From DATIRA01 sp963766505 (lineage in GTDB: Bacteria; Pseudomonadota; Gammaproteobacteria; Steroidobacterales; Steroidobacteraceae): a stretch of 64,000 nucleotides of DNA. Of this stretch, positions 25,786 through 35,007 are shown in pieces. Position numbers and translations under genes: made by a program. The stretch spans positions 1,488,001 through 1,552,000 of the forward strand of contig CAVYAL010000005.1 of NCBI GenBank assembly GCA_963766505.1. Direction: 5' to 3'. Within the stretch, counting starts at the first letter, position 1, and each line of letters starts with the position of its first letter. A model generated the notes under the pieces. It made no database searches, had not been told where the DNA came from, and saw only the letters and a list, made by a program, of their open reading frames with translations.

Positions 25786-25835
25786 CGGTCGGTTATCATT
25801 CCCCACCTACCGCATCGCTTCCGAAGAGCCCCCGC

Positions 25836-26561
25836 ATGAGCACCGCCTCGACGCCCATTCCGCCGCGCGAACGGCTGATCTTCGCCATGGACGTGGCGGG
25901 GCCCGATCAAGCACGCCGCCTCGCCGAGCAGCTCGGTGATTCGGTGGTCTTCTACAAGCTCGGCCTCGAGCTGTTCATGGCGGGGGGCTATTTCGAGCTC
26001 GTCGACTGGATGGTCGCGCGCGGCAAGAAGGTCTTCGTGGACCTCAAGTTCTTCGACGTCCCTGCGACCGTGGCCGCGGCGGTACGTCAGCTTCGCGACC
26101 GGGGCGTCGGCTTCGCGACCGTACACGGCAACCAGGCCATCATGGAGGCAGCCGCGGCGGCGAAAGGCGATGTGAAGATCCTGGCGGTCACGGTGCTCAC
26201 GAGCCTGGACCGTGGCGACCTGGACGATCTCGGCTTCGCTTGCGACGTGGAGAAGCTGGTGCTGTCGCGCGCACGACGCGCGTTCGAGGCTGGCTGCGAC
26301 GGCGTGATTTCCTCGGGCCTCGAGGTGCCGATGCTCAGGCGGCACGTCGACGGGCGCCTGGTCGTGGTCACGCCGGGCATCCGGCCGGTGGAGAACAAGC
26401 CGGTCGACGACCAGAAGCGCACGGTGGACGTCGCGCAAGCCTTCGCGAACGGCGCCGACTACATCGTCGTCGGCCGACCGATCCGCGACGCGGCCGATCC
26501 GCGCGCGGCGGCCGAGGCGGTGCAGGCCACGATCGCCAGTGTTTTCCCGCAAGCAGTCTGA
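25836..26561 (+). CDS. pyrF: Orotidine 5'-phosphate decarboxylase
   Basis: Last step of UMP synthesis. The 241-residue TIM barrel has LIFAMDVAGPDQARRLAEQL, the lysine strand YKLGLELF and the catalytic DLKFFDVPATV (Lys-Asp pairs). GVISSGLE and VTPGIRP follow. It starts about 50 bp after the G-rich repeat and overlaps the region just upstream of hemE; its stop lies 11 bp before the hemE ATG. Confidence 0.96.
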   Translation: MSTASTPIPPRERLIFAMDVAGPDQARRLAEQLGDSVVFYKLGLELFMAGGYFELVDWMVARGKKVFVDLKFFDVPATVAAAVRQLRDRGVGFATVHGNQAIMEAAAAAKGDVKILAVTVLTSLDRGDLDDLGFACDVEKLVLSRARRAFEAGCDGVISSGLEVPMLRRHVDGRLVVVTPGIRPVENKPVDDQKRTVDVAQAFANGADYIVVGRPIRDAADPRAAAEAVQATIASVFPQAV

Positions 26562-26571
26562 GCGCGAGGCC

Positions 26572-27633
26572 ATGGCATTACAGAACGACCTGCTGCTGCG
26601 CGCCCTGCTTCGCGAACCGACGCCGCGCACTCCCGTCTGGATGATGCGCCAGGCCGGACGCTACCTGCCCGAGTACCGGGCGACGCGGGCCCGCGCTGGC
26701 AGCTTCATGCAACTGTGCATGACGCCCGAGCTGGCCTGCGAGGTGACGTTGCAGCCCCTCGCCCGTTACCGGCTCGACGCAGCGATACTCTTCTCGGACA
26801 TCCTTACGATTCCGCACGCGATGCAGCTCGGCCTGGAGTTCGAGGCCGGCGAAGGACCCAAGATCGCGCGACCGGTGCGCACGCCGTCCGACATCGACCG
26901 CCTGCCGATCCCCGATCCCGAGGTCGAGTTGCGCTACGTGATGGACGCATTGCGGCTGATACGCAGCGAGCTCGGCGGGCGCGTGCCTTTGATCGGCTTC
27001 GCCGGCAGTCCCTGGACCGTGGGGACGTACATGGTCGAGGGCGGCAGCAGCAAGAGCTTCCAGCACATAAAGCGCATGCTGTACGCGGCGCCGCAGCAAC
27101 TGCACCGGATGCTCGACGTCGTCGCCCGGGCCACGCTCGCCTACCTGAACGCGCAGGTGGCGGCAGGCGCGCAGGCCGTGATGATCTTCGACACCTGGGG
27201 CGGCGTGCTGACACCGGCCGACTATCGCGAATTTTCGCTGGCCTACATGCGCCAGATAGTCGAGGGCCTGACGCGGGAAAGCGAGGGCCGCCGGGTGCCG
27301 GTGATCCTGTTCACCAAGGGTGGTGGTGCCTGGCTCGGGAACATGGCCGACGCCGGTTGCGACGCGCTGGGCGTGGACTGGACCACGGACCTCTCCGACG
27401 CGCGCCGCATGGTCGGTGATCGGGTCGCGCTGCAGGGCAATCTCGACCCGAGCGTACTCTATGCGCCTGCGGAGCAGATCCGCCAGCGCGTCGCAGCGGT
27501 GCTCGCGAGCTATGGCCACGGCCACGGCCACGTATTCAACCTCGGCCACGGCATCCACCCGGACGTGCCGCCGGAGCACGCGCTCGCGATGGTCGAGGCC
27601 GTACACGAGTTTTCACCCAACTATCACGGGTAG
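26572..27633 (+). CDS. hemE: Uroporphyrinogen decarboxylase
   Basis: Decarboxylates uroporphyrinogen III to coproporphyrinogen III in heme synthesis. The 353-residue protein starts MALQNDLLLRALLREPTPRT, and has the two signatures PVWMMRQAGRYLPEYR and GFAGSPWTVGTYMVEGG. An in-frame start at 26539 would overlap pyrF. The GAGCGCGAGGCC sequence ahead of the ATG can serve as ribosome binding site. Confidence 0.97.
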   Translation: MALQNDLLLRALLREPTPRTPVWMMRQAGRYLPEYRATRARAGSFMQLCMTPELACEVTLQPLARYRLDAAILFSDILTIPHAMQLGLEFEAGEGPKIARPVRTPSDIDRLPIPDPEVELRYVMDALRLIRSELGGRVPLIGFAGSPWTVGTYMVEGGSSKSFQHIKRMLYAAPQQLHRMLDVVARATLAYLNAQVAAGAQAVMIFDTWGGVLTPADYREFSLAYMRQIVEGLTRESEGRRVPVILFTKGGGAWLGNMADAGCDALGVDWTTDLSDARRMVGDRVALQGNLDPSVLYAPAEQIRQRVAAVLASYGHGHGHVFNLGHGIHPDVPPEHALAMVEAVHEFSPNYHG

Positions 27634-27638
27634 CGCAG

Positions 27639-28238
27639 ATGGACATAGACAAGATCTCGATCGGCGAGGATCCGCCGCACGACGTGAACGCGCTGATCGA
27701 GATCCCGTCGGGCGGCGTCCCGGTGAAATACGAGCTCGACAAGGAGTCCGGTGCGCTCAGGGTGGACCGCTTCCTGAACACGGCGATGTTCTACCCGGGA
27801 AACTACGGCTTCATCCCGCACACCCTCTCCGGGGACGGCGACCCGGTGGATGTCATAGTGGTCGTGCCGAGCCCGGTCGTCGCCGGGGCCATCGTCCGCG
27901 TGCGCCCGGTGGGCGCGCTGCTGATGAAGGACGAGGCTGGCGACGACGAGAAGGTGATCGCAGTTCCGGTGGACCAGCTGCACCCGTTCTACTCCGGTGT
28001 GCGTTCCTACAAGGACCTGCCGTCGACGTTGACCGACCAGGTGGCGCACTTCTTCCAGCACTACAAGGACCTGGAGAAGGGCAAGTGGGTCACGATCGTC
28101 AGCTGGGTGGGTACCGAGCGCGCCGAGAAGATGATCCTCGACGGGATCCACCGGGCGGCGGGCAGCGGCGACGACGTCGCGGCGCATTTCGTCGCACGAT
28201 CCTCGATGGGCAAGGGCCCGCGCAGGCGTCGCCGGTAG
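27639..28238 (+). CDS. ppa: Inorganic pyrophosphatase (family I)
   Basis: Hydrolyses pyrophosphate to drive biosynthesis. The 199-residue protein has IEIPSGGVPVKYELDKESG, YPGNYGFIPHTL, the metal-binding DGDPVDVIVV and DEAGDDEKVIAVP blocks of soluble family I enzymes. It lies 5 bp after hemE. The C-terminus SSMGKGPRRRRR is basic. Confidence 0.96.
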   Translation: MDIDKISIGEDPPHDVNALIEIPSGGVPVKYELDKESGALRVDRFLNTAMFYPGNYGFIPHTLSGDGDPVDVIVVVPSPVVAGAIVRVRPVGALLMKDEAGDDEKVIAVPVDQLHPFYSGVRSYKDLPSTLTDQVAHFFQHYKDLEKGKWVTIVSWVGTERAEKMILDGIHRAAGSGDDVAAHFVARSSMGKGPRRRRR

Positions 28239-28262
28239 GCCGGAGTCGTTCCGCAGCTTCTC

Positions 28263-28282
28263 ATCGGGCCGGCACGCCCGAT
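28263..28282. terminator. Hairpin in the convergent ppa / lipoprotein gap
   Basis: ATCGGGC and GCCCGAT form a 7-bp perfect stem around CGGCAC between two convergent genes. There is no T tract on either side, so a terminator role is only likely from position. Confidence 0.35.
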
Positions 28283-28316
28283 ACTGGCGCCGGCGCGCTA
28301 TCGGATCCCGGCTGGC

Positions 28317-28895
28317 TCAGGGGCCCGGCGCTGCCGAAGCGGGTACGGGCTCACGCAGTTCGTCCAGCAGCGCGGTCCGCTCATCCAGTGCAGCACGGTC
28401 GGGCACCCGCGACGTATCGACCAGCGGTTCGAGCAACTCCAGCATCTGCAGGTCGCTGATTCCGGGCCTGGAGGTCGGCCGATCGGCACAGGCCTGCTGT
28501 TGCTTGATCCGCAGCAGGTCCACGATGCGCAGGTCGGCGGCATCGAGCACGGCATGGCCGCTGCGATCGTCGACTCCGCCGAGCGAAGGGATCAGCAGCA
28601 GGTCCCAGGTCGCGATTGTCGTGGCGACCATCAGCGCCACGTTGGCTGCAATGCGCGCCTCGCGCGCGGCCGCGGTCAGCAGCTCCCCGCCGTCGTCTCG
28701 AATGACCCAGCGCACCGTGTCCGCCTTCAGGATGGCCGTGTCCAGCGAGGCGCAGTCGCGGATCATTTCCTGTTCCGCCCCGGACAGGGTCGGGTGCCGT
28801 ATGGTCGGCTGGTAGCTGCAGGCTGCGAGGCACGTGCAGGCGAGCGCGCCGAAAACGGCTGCGACAGCCGTCCGCCGTCGCTCCATGTTGCGCAT
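28317..28895 (-). CDS. Lipoprotein of unknown function
   Basis: 192 residues starting at the ATG at 28895, with an N-terminal basic stretch, hydrophobic core and lipobox LAAC, then SYQPTIRHPTLSG. A second hydrophobic stretch (AANVALMVATTIATWDLLLIP) lies near residues 85-105, and the rest is helical and acidic. I do not recognise the family. It follows another lipoprotein gene (gap 14 bp) on the same strand; the two look like a small envelope operon. Confidence 0.75.
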   Translation of the reverse strand: MRNMERRRTAVAAVFGALACTCLAACSYQPTIRHPTLSGAEQEMIRDCASLDTAILKADTVRWVIRDDGGELLTAAAREARIAANVALMVATTIATWDLLLIPSLGGVDDRSGHAVLDAADLRIVDLLRIKQQQACADRPTSRPGISDLQMLELLEPLVDTSRVPDRAALDERTALLDELREPVPASAAPGP

Positions 28896-28909
28896 CAACC
28901 GCGTGACCC

Positions 28910-29314
28910 TCAGAGCGAGGCAGGCATCGGAGGCCCGACGATCAGCAGCGTACCGAGCCCGACCGTGACGACGGCGAACACGGCTGCGCTCGCCGCGACG
29001 CCCGGGTGGAATCGCGTGACCTCCAGCAGGGCAATCTCGTCATAGGGAATCTCGACCGCGATCCCCGGCGCGCGGGTTTCCTTGCGAGCTGGCTGCAGCG
29101 TCACACCGAGGAAACGGTCCTCGAGCACCTGCTGCACCTGCAGCGAGACCCGGTCCCTGCCGGTCGTGACGACACGGATCTCGTCGCCGGCCTTGACCCG
29201 CAGTTCGCGCGTTGCCTCGACGGTCTCAGGCGCATGCGAACGGGTTGCGCAGGCCGTGCAGAACGCCGCGAGCGCAAACGCGATCACGCGGTGCGGAGCA
29301 AGACCCGCAGGCAT
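28910..29314 (-). CDS. Small lipoprotein with C-terminal membrane segment, unknown function
   Basis: 134 residues. The signal peptide ends CTAC and the first mature part (ELRVKAGDEIRVVTTGRDRVSLQVQQVLEDRFLGV) is beta-rich with the look of a small SH3/OB-like barrel. A hydrophobic helix (VAASAAVFAVVTVGLGTLLIVG) comes just before the end. A lipid anchor plus a C-terminal membrane helix is uncommon. No family recognised. It is upstream of the other lipoprotein gene in the same direction. Confidence 0.75.
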   Translation of the reverse strand: MPAGLAPHRVIAFALAAFCTACATRSHAPETVEATRELRVKAGDEIRVVTTGRDRVSLQVQQVLEDRFLGVTLQPARKETRAPGIAVEIPYDEIALLEVTRFHPGVAASAAVFAVVTVGLGTLLIVGPPMPASL

Positions 29315-29372
29315 TGACGTCGCTCCCGATCAGCCGGTTCTGCCTGGCTCGGCAGGCGGCCTCGGCGCGAAT

Positions 29373-31049
29373 CTACTCCTTCCCGCGCAGTTCGTCCCTG
29401 AGTTCCCGCCGCAGTATCTTGCCGACGTTCGTCTTGGGCAGCTCGTCGCGGAAGTGGACCCGCTTCGGCACCTTGTAGCCGGTCAGCGACTTGCGGCAAT
29501 GCTCGATCAACGCCTCCTCGGTGAGGGCCGGGTCCTTCCTGACGACAAACAGCGCGACGACCTCGCCGGCCCGGTCATCGGGTTGCGGCACCGCGGCCAC
29601 CTCGAGAACGCCCGGGTGGGTGACCGCCACGCTCTCCACCTCGTTCGGGTACACGTTGAAACCCGATACGAGGATCATGTCCTTCTTGCGGTCCTCGATG
29701 AACACGTAGCCGCGCTCATCCATGTAGCCGATGTCGCCGGTGCGCAGGATGCGGCCGTCGATCATCACCTTGGCCGTCTCCTCGGGGCGGTTCCAGTAGC
29801 CCTGCATCACCTGCGGACCCTCGACGCAGATCTCGCCTCGCTCGCCGATCGCCTGCTCGCGTCCCTCATCGTCGCGGATCGTCACGATCGTCGAGGAGAT
29901 CGGCAGTCCTATCGAGTTGTTGAAGTCGACTCCCGGCGGGTTGATGCAGGCCGCGGGCGACGTCTCGGTCAGGCCCCAGGCCTGGGTCAGGATGTTGCCG
30001 GTGACCTGCTTCCAGCGTTCCGCGACGGCGCCCTGCACGGCCATGCCGCCGCCCAGGCTGATCTTCAGGCTCGTGAAGTCCAGCTGGTCGAAACCGGGCG
30101 TGTTGAGCAACGCGTTGAACAGCGTGTTCACGCCGCTGAAGAAAGTGAACCGATACCTGCCGAGCTCCTTGACGAAGCCGGCGAAATCGCGCGGATTCGC
30201 GATCAGGAGATTGTGCCCGCCGAGCAGGGTCATCGTCAGGCAGTTCGCGGTCAGCGAGAAGATGTGGTAGAGCGGCAATGCCGTCACGACCAGCTGCTGC
30301 TCGTCAGGATTCCAGGCCGGGGCGATCCAGGCCTCGGCCTGCAGCACGTTGGCAACCAGGTTGCGGTGCGTGAGCACCGCTCCCTTAGAGACGCCCGTCG
30401 TGCCGCCGGTGTACTGCAGGAAGGCCACGTCCTCGTGATCGAGCTCGGTCGCCGAGAGGTTCTCGTAGCGACCCTTGGCGAGCACTTCGCCGAACCCGAC
30501 GGCACCCGGCAGGCTCCATTGTGGCACCTGCTTGCGGACGTGGCGCAGCGCGAAGTTCACCAGCGCCGACTTCGGGAACCCGAGCAGGTCCCCGACGCCG
30601 GTGACGATGACCAGCTCGAGGTCTGTCTCGTCGCGGACCTGCTGCAGCGTATGCGCGAAATTCTCCAGGATCACGATCGCCCGGGCACCGCTGTCGCGCA
30701 GCTGGTGCCGGAGCTCGCGCGGCGTGTACATCGGGTTGACGTTGACGACCGTCAGCCCGGCCTGGAAGGCACCGAACACCGCGACCGGATACTGCAGCAC
30801 GTTCGGCAGCATGACGGCGATGCGGTCGCCCTTCTCGAGCCTGGCGACCTGCTGCAGGTAGGCAGCGAACTGCCTGCTCAGCCGCTCGAGCTCTCCATAG
30901 CTGAGCGTCCGGTCCATGCAGGTGTACGCGGGCCGGTCACGATGACGGGCGACGCTTTGCTCGTAGAGTTCCTTCAGCGACCGGAACTGGTTAGGGTTGA
31001 TCTCGGCCGGCACCCCCGGCGGATAGCTCTTGAGCCAGATTTTCTCCAC
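29373..31049 (-). CDS. fadD: Long-chain fatty acid-CoA ligase (FadD type)
   Basis: Activates fatty acids to acyl-CoA for beta-oxidation or for acyl-CoA-using enzymes such as the wax synthase encoded nearby. I choose the GTG at 31049 (558 aa) because a GGGGGA site lies 6 bp ahead and the start VEKIWLKSYPPGVPAEINP matches FadD; an upstream in-frame GTG at 31076 is possible. Motifs: YTGGTTGVSKGAVLTHRN (AMP binding), GWGLTE-type segment AWGLTETSP, and the acyl-CoA synthetase signature DGRILRTGDIGYMDERGY with DRKKDMILVSG. Confidence 0.93.
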   Translation of the reverse strand: MEKIWLKSYPPGVPAEINPNQFRSLKELYEQSVARHRDRPAYTCMDRTLSYGELERLSRQFAAYLQQVARLEKGDRIAVMLPNVLQYPVAVFGAFQAGLTVVNVNPMYTPRELRHQLRDSGARAIVILENFAHTLQQVRDETDLELVIVTGVGDLLGFPKSALVNFALRHVRKQVPQWSLPGAVGFGEVLAKGRYENLSATELDHEDVAFLQYTGGTTGVSKGAVLTHRNLVANVLQAEAWIAPAWNPDEQQLVVTALPLYHIFSLTANCLTMTLLGGHNLLIANPRDFAGFVKELGRYRFTFFSGVNTLFNALLNTPGFDQLDFTSLKISLGGGMAVQGAVAERWKQVTGNILTQAWGLTETSPAACINPPGVDFNNSIGLPISSTIVTIRDDEGREQAIGERGEICVEGPQVMQGYWNRPEETAKVMIDGRILRTGDIGYMDERGYVFIEDRKKDMILVSGFNVYPNEVESVAVTHPGVLEVAAVPQPDDRAGEVVALFVVRKDPALTEEALIEHCRKSLTGYKVPKRVHFRDELPKTNVGKILRRELRDELRGKE

Positions 31050-31070
31050 GCGAATTCCCCCGAGGTGCAG

Positions 31071-31087
31071 GACCACGGGCCGTGGTC
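31071..31087. promoter_or_regulatory. 17-bp palindrome upstream of fadD
   Basis: GACCACGG and CCGTGGTC are perfect 8-bp arms around a central G, 22 bp before the fadD GTG. A TATATA sequence (31104-31109, minus-strand -10 candidate) lies just upstream, so the palindrome would sit near the transcription start. This geometry fits a repressor operator. Confidence 0.45.
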
Positions 31088-31161
31088 GCTGGTCTGGTGC
31101 GAGCTATATAGCAGTGGTGGGCCGGCTTTTCATCCCTGGCCGTGCCGCGGGCGAGTGCGGA

Positions 31162-31791
31162 TCAGCCGGTCTGCAGGATCGGCTCCAGTGCTGTCCATAC
31201 GGCCTCGAGCATCAACGGCTGGGCGGCTGCGTTCGGGTGAAACCCATCCTGCTGCATCAGCGAATCATCGAGTGCGATACCGTCGAGCAGGAACGGCACG
31301 AGCGGCAGCGCATGTTCCCGGGCGAGCTCGGAATAGAGGCCGTAGAAGGCCTCGGTGTACGGGCGTCCATAATTGGGCGGAATGCGCATGCCGACCAGCA
31401 GCACGCGTGCTCCAGCCGCGCGCGACGATTCGATCATGGCCTCGAGATTGTCGCGTATGCCCTCGGCCGGGAGTCCGCGCAGCCCGTCGTTTCCGCCGAG
31501 CTCGATCACGACGATGGCTGGTCGGTGCCTGTCGAGGGCTCGTGGCAGCCGGGCCAGCGCACCGCCGGTGGTTTCGCCGCTCGAGCTGGCGTTGACCACG
31601 CGGTGTCCGTAACCTGCCGAGCGCAGCCGCTCCTGCAGCAGGTGGACCCAGCCCTGCTCCGGCCGGAGCCCGTATCCGGCACTCAGGCTGTCACCGAGCA
31701 CGAGGATCACGTCGGACGCAGGCTGGGCACGGCCCGGGCCGACGACCAGGAACGAGCAGATGAGCGCGAGGCAGATGGAACGAAACGACAC
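31162..31791 (-). CDS. tesA: GDSL-type esterase, acyl-CoA thioesterase I/lysophospholipase
   Basis: Periplasmic SGNH hydrolase (209 aa from the GTG at 31791). The signal peptide FRSICLALICSFLVVGPGRAQ precedes the nucleophile block VLGDSLSAGYGL. GGND (oxyanion) and DGFHPN (Asp-His) complete the catalytic set. A longer open frame upstream lies inside the divergent ybbA gene. tesA and ybbA overlap divergently by about 17 bp, the same neighbourhood as tesA-ybbA-ybbP in Escherichia coli. Confidence 0.92.
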   Translation of the reverse strand: MSFRSICLALICSFLVVGPGRAQPASDVILVLGDSLSAGYGLRPEQGWVHLLQERLRSAGYGHRVVNASSSGETTGGALARLPRALDRHRPAIVVIELGGNDGLRGLPAEGIRDNLEAMIESSRAAGARVLLVGMRIPPNYGRPYTEAFYGLYSELAREHALPLVPFLLDGIALDDSLMQQDGFHPNAAAQPLMLEAVWTALEPILQTG

Positions 31792-32461
31792 GGTGCTTTC
31801 TGCGGCGGAGGTTCGCAAGGAGGTTAGCAGCCCCGAGGGAACGCTCGCCATCCTGTCGGAGGTGAGCCTCGAGATCGGCCGCGGTGACTCGGTCGCGATC
31901 GTCGGGCCCTCCGGGGCCGGAAAATCCACGCTGCTTGCGCTGCTCGCGGGGCTGGACGAGCCCACCGGCGGCAGCATCCACCTGGCCGGACACGAAATCT
32001 CGGCGATGGACGAGGACGGCCGTGCCGCGGTGCGCGCCGGTCACGTCGGCTTCGTCTTCCAGTCCTTCCACCTGCTGCCGTCGCTCACGGCGCTCGAGAA
32101 CGTGATGCTGCCGCTCGAGCTCGCCGGGCGACGCGATGCCCGTGGCGCCGCGACCGAAGCGCTCGATCGCGTCGGCCTGAGCAGTCGCCGCGGACACTAC
32201 CCGAGGCAACTCTCGGGCGGAGAGCAGCAGCGTGTCGCGATCGCGCGGGCCTTCGTGACCGCTCCGGACGTGCTGTTCGCAGATGAGCCGACGGGCAACC
32301 TCGACGCGGGAACGGGCGAGCGGGTCATGGACCTCATTTTCGGCCTGAACGAGGCGACCGGCACGACACTGGTGCTCGTGACGCACGACCGTGAGCTCGC
32401 CGGGCGCTGCGGTCGAGTCATCCGCCTCGATGCCGGTCGCATCGTCGGCGACCCGGCGTGA
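31775..32461 (+). CDS. ybbA: ABC transporter ATP-binding protein YbbA
   Basis: LolD/MacB-type ATPase (228 aa) partnering the YbbP permease. Walker A GPSGAGKSTLLALLAG, signature LSGGEQQRVAIARAF and Walker B DVLFADEPTGNLD are intact. The ATG at 31775 has GAGCGCGAGG upstream; an earlier in-frame ATG at 31760 is possible. Its stop overlaps the GTG of ybbP. Confidence 0.94.
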   Translation: MERNDTVLSAAEVRKEVSSPEGTLAILSEVSLEIGRGDSVAIVGPSGAGKSTLLALLAGLDEPTGGSIHLAGHEISAMDEDGRAAVRAGHVGFVFQSFHLLPSLTALENVMLPLELAGRRDARGAATEALDRVGLSSRRGHYPRQLSGGEQQRVAIARAFVTAPDVLFADEPTGNLDAGTGERVMDLIFGLNEATGTTLVLVTHDRELAGRCGRVIRLDAGRIVGDPA

Positions 32462-34950
32462 CGGCGCTGCGACTGGCGCTCAGGAGCCTGCTGCGCGACC
32501 TCAAGTCGGGCGAGGTCGCCGTGCTCGTGCTGGCGCTGATCGTCGCGGTCGCCTCGATCACCGCGGTCGGCTTCTTCACCAGCCGCATCGCTGGCGCGAT
32601 CGAGCGGCAGGCGAGCGAGGTGCTGGCCGCCGACCTGCGGCTCGAGTCCGCCCGGGAAATGGATCCAGCCTACGAGGAAGAAGCCGCCCGCCGCGGTCTT
32701 CGCACGGCGCGCATCGTCAGCATGCCCAGCGTCGTGTTCGCCGGAGAGGAGTCCTCGCTGGTCGCGTTGCGCGCGGCCAGCGAGGGTTACCCGCTGCGCG
32801 GACGACTGAAGATCGCGGATGCGCCGTTCGAGCCTGCACGAGCGGTCGATGGCATCCCCGGACCCGGCGAGGCCTGGGCGGACTCGAGGCTGCTGGCCCG
32901 GCTCGGTATCCCGGTGGGCTCGAAGCTCGGCGTCGGCGCACATACGGTCACGGTCACGCAGGTGCTCGACTACCGGCCCGACCAGGGTTCGGGCTTCGCA
33001 GACCTGTCCGCGACGCTGCTGATCAACCTCGCGGACCTTGGGGCGACCGAGCTCGTGCAGCCGGGCAGCCGAGTTCGCCGCGCACTGTTGTTTGCGGGGG
33101 AGACGCGCCCGGTCGAGGACTTCCGCGAGTACCTGGAAGCGAACAGCCGGACCGGCGAGCGGCTCCAGTCCGTCGAGGACGCGAGCCCTCAGATCCGTGC
33201 CTCGAGCGATCGCGCCGGGAGATTCCTGTCGCTGGCGAGCATGGCGAGCGTGCTGCTCGCCGCGATTGCCGTGGCGATGACGGCGCGTCGCTACGCGCAA
33301 CGGCACCTCGACAGCGCAGCGCTGCAAAAGTGCATGGGAGCTTCGCAGGGCCTGGTGCTCAGGCAGACGCTGATACAGCTCGTGGCCGTCGCGCTGGTTA
33401 CGGGCGTAGTGGGCACGGTGGTGGGCCTGCTGGCCCAGTTCGGGCTCGAGTGGCTGCTGCGGGATCTCGTGCGCGGGGACCTTCCGCCGCCGACGATCGA
33501 TGTGGCCTGGCTGGGCCTCGGCACGTCGGTGGTCGTGCTGACCGGATTCGCGCTGCCGCCCATGCTGCAGCTGAAGCGCGTGCCGCCTGCGCGGGTGCTG
33601 AGGCGCAACCTGGAGCCGCCACCGCTGCGCTATGCCGTCGTCTACGGCTTCGCGGTGGCCGCAGTGCTCGGTCTGCTGCTGTGGCTGGTCAAGGACGCGA
33701 GGCTCGTCGCATACCTTGCGGCCGGCATCGGCGGGACTTTCGCGCTGCTCGGCTTCGCCGGGGCGCTGCTCGTGCGTTCGCTCGAGCCCTTCCGAAACCG
33801 CGCGGGCGTCGCCTGGCGCTACGGCCTGGCAAACATTGCGCGCCGGGGCCGGGAGAGCATCGCGCAGCTGGTGGCCTTCGGGCTGGGGCTGATGGTGCTG
33901 TTGCTGCTCGTGCTGGTGCGGGACGACCTGCTGGACGAGTGGAAGGCGAGCCTGCCTGGCGATGCCCCCAACTACTTCATGATCAACATCCGGCCGGACG
34001 AAGGCGAGGCGGTGAGCCGGTTCTTCTCGGAGAGGGGCCTGCCCGCGACGGAACTCGTGCCGATGATCCGGGCACGCCTGGTCCGGATCAACGAGCGGGC
34101 CGTCGAGGACATCGAATTCGGGTCTGAGCGGGCGACGGGTTTCGTTGAACGCGAGGCCAACCTGACCTGGGCAAGCCGGCTGCGCGAGGACAACCGGCTG
34201 ATAGCGGGCCGCTGGTGGGATACGCAGCGGACCGGGCGAGCCGAGGTTTCCGTCGAGCGCGAGTATGCGGAACTCCTCGGCCTGCAGCTCGGCGACGAAC
34301 TCGAATACGACGTTGCCGGCGAATCGGTCGCCGCCCGGGTCACGAGCCTGCGTGAAGTGCAGTGGGACTCCTTTCGTCCCAATTTCTTCGTCGTATTCTC
34401 CCCCGGTGTGCTGGACGGGGTCACGGGCACGCTGATCACCAGCGTGCACCTGCGAGCCGAGCAGCGGCCGGCGCTGGTGGACCTGGTCCGGGAGTTTCCC
34501 GAAGTCACGATCATCGATATCGAGGCGCTGCTGTCGCAGGTCCGCGAGGTCATGGACAAGGCCACGCTCGCCGTCGAATACGTGTTCGGGTTCACGCTCG
34601 CGGCCGGACTCATGGTGCTGCTGGCGGCGGTCCAGGCGACCCGGGACGAGCGTCGCTACGAGAGCGCGATGCTGCGCACGCTCGGCGCCAGCCGCCGCGT
34701 CGTGTTCCAGGGCCTCGCGACGGAATTCACGGTGCTGGGGCTGCTGGCGGGACTCCTCGCGGCGACGGGTGCGACCGTTGCAGGATTCTTCCTCGCCCGC
34801 GAGGTCTTCAACCTCGACTACTCGCCCGACCCGGCGGTCTGGCTAGCGGGGATCCTCGGCGGTGCCCTGCTGGTGGGCAGCGCAGGATTGCTCGCCACGC
34901 GCTCGGTCGTGACCCATCCGCCGGTGACGACACTGCGACGGAACTACTGA
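32458..34950 (+). CDS. ybbP: ABC transporter permease YbbP (FtsX/MacB fold)
   Basis: 830-residue inner-membrane permease. It has an N-terminal helix (AVLVLALIVAVASITAVGFF), a large periplasmic domain, three helices in the first FtsX block, a second periplasmic domain, and a last FtsX block (FTLAAGLMVLLAAVQATRDERRYESAML ... AGILGGALLVGSAGLL). This duplicated 10-helix layout is typical of YbbP. It probably handles a lipid or peptide substrate with YbbA; the substrate is not known. Starts with GTG overlapping ybbA. Confidence 0.92.
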   Translation: MTALRLALRSLLRDLKSGEVAVLVLALIVAVASITAVGFFTSRIAGAIERQASEVLAADLRLESAREMDPAYEEEAARRGLRTARIVSMPSVVFAGEESSLVALRAASEGYPLRGRLKIADAPFEPARAVDGIPGPGEAWADSRLLARLGIPVGSKLGVGAHTVTVTQVLDYRPDQGSGFADLSATLLINLADLGATELVQPGSRVRRALLFAGETRPVEDFREYLEANSRTGERLQSVEDASPQIRASSDRAGRFLSLASMASVLLAAIAVAMTARRYAQRHLDSAALQKCMGASQGLVLRQTLIQLVAVALVTGVVGTVVGLLAQFGLEWLLRDLVRGDLPPPTIDVAWLGLGTSVVVLTGFALPPMLQLKRVPPARVLRRNLEPPPLRYAVVYGFAVAAVLGLLLWLVKDARLVAYLAAGIGGTFALLGFAGALLVRSLEPFRNRAGVAWRYGLANIARRGRESIAQLVAFGLGLMVLLLLVLVRDDLLDEWKASLPGDAPNYFMINIRPDEGEAVSRFFSERGLPATELVPMIRARLVRINERAVEDIEFGSERATGFVEREANLTWASRLREDNRLIAGRWWDTQRTGRAEVSVEREYAELLGLQLGDELEYDVAGESVAARVTSLREVQWDSFRPNFFVVFSPGVLDGVTGTLITSVHLRAEQRPALVDLVREFPEVTIIDIEALLSQVREVMDKATLAVEYVFGFTLAAGLMVLLAAVQATRDERRYESAMLRTLGASRRVVFQGLATEFTVLGLLAGLLAATGATVAGFFLAREVFNLDYSPDPAVWLAGILGGALLVGSAGLLATRSVVTHPPVTTLRRNY

Positions 34951-35007
34951 GCTCGCATAGCGGTTTGATCGCGTCGCGCCTGGGTCGCCTCAGCCAGCGC
35001 TGACGAG

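Noticed and set aside
29082..31595. Plus-strand open frame of 837 codons opposite fadD
   Set aside because: Shadow of fadD; no conserved motif and no ribosome binding site.
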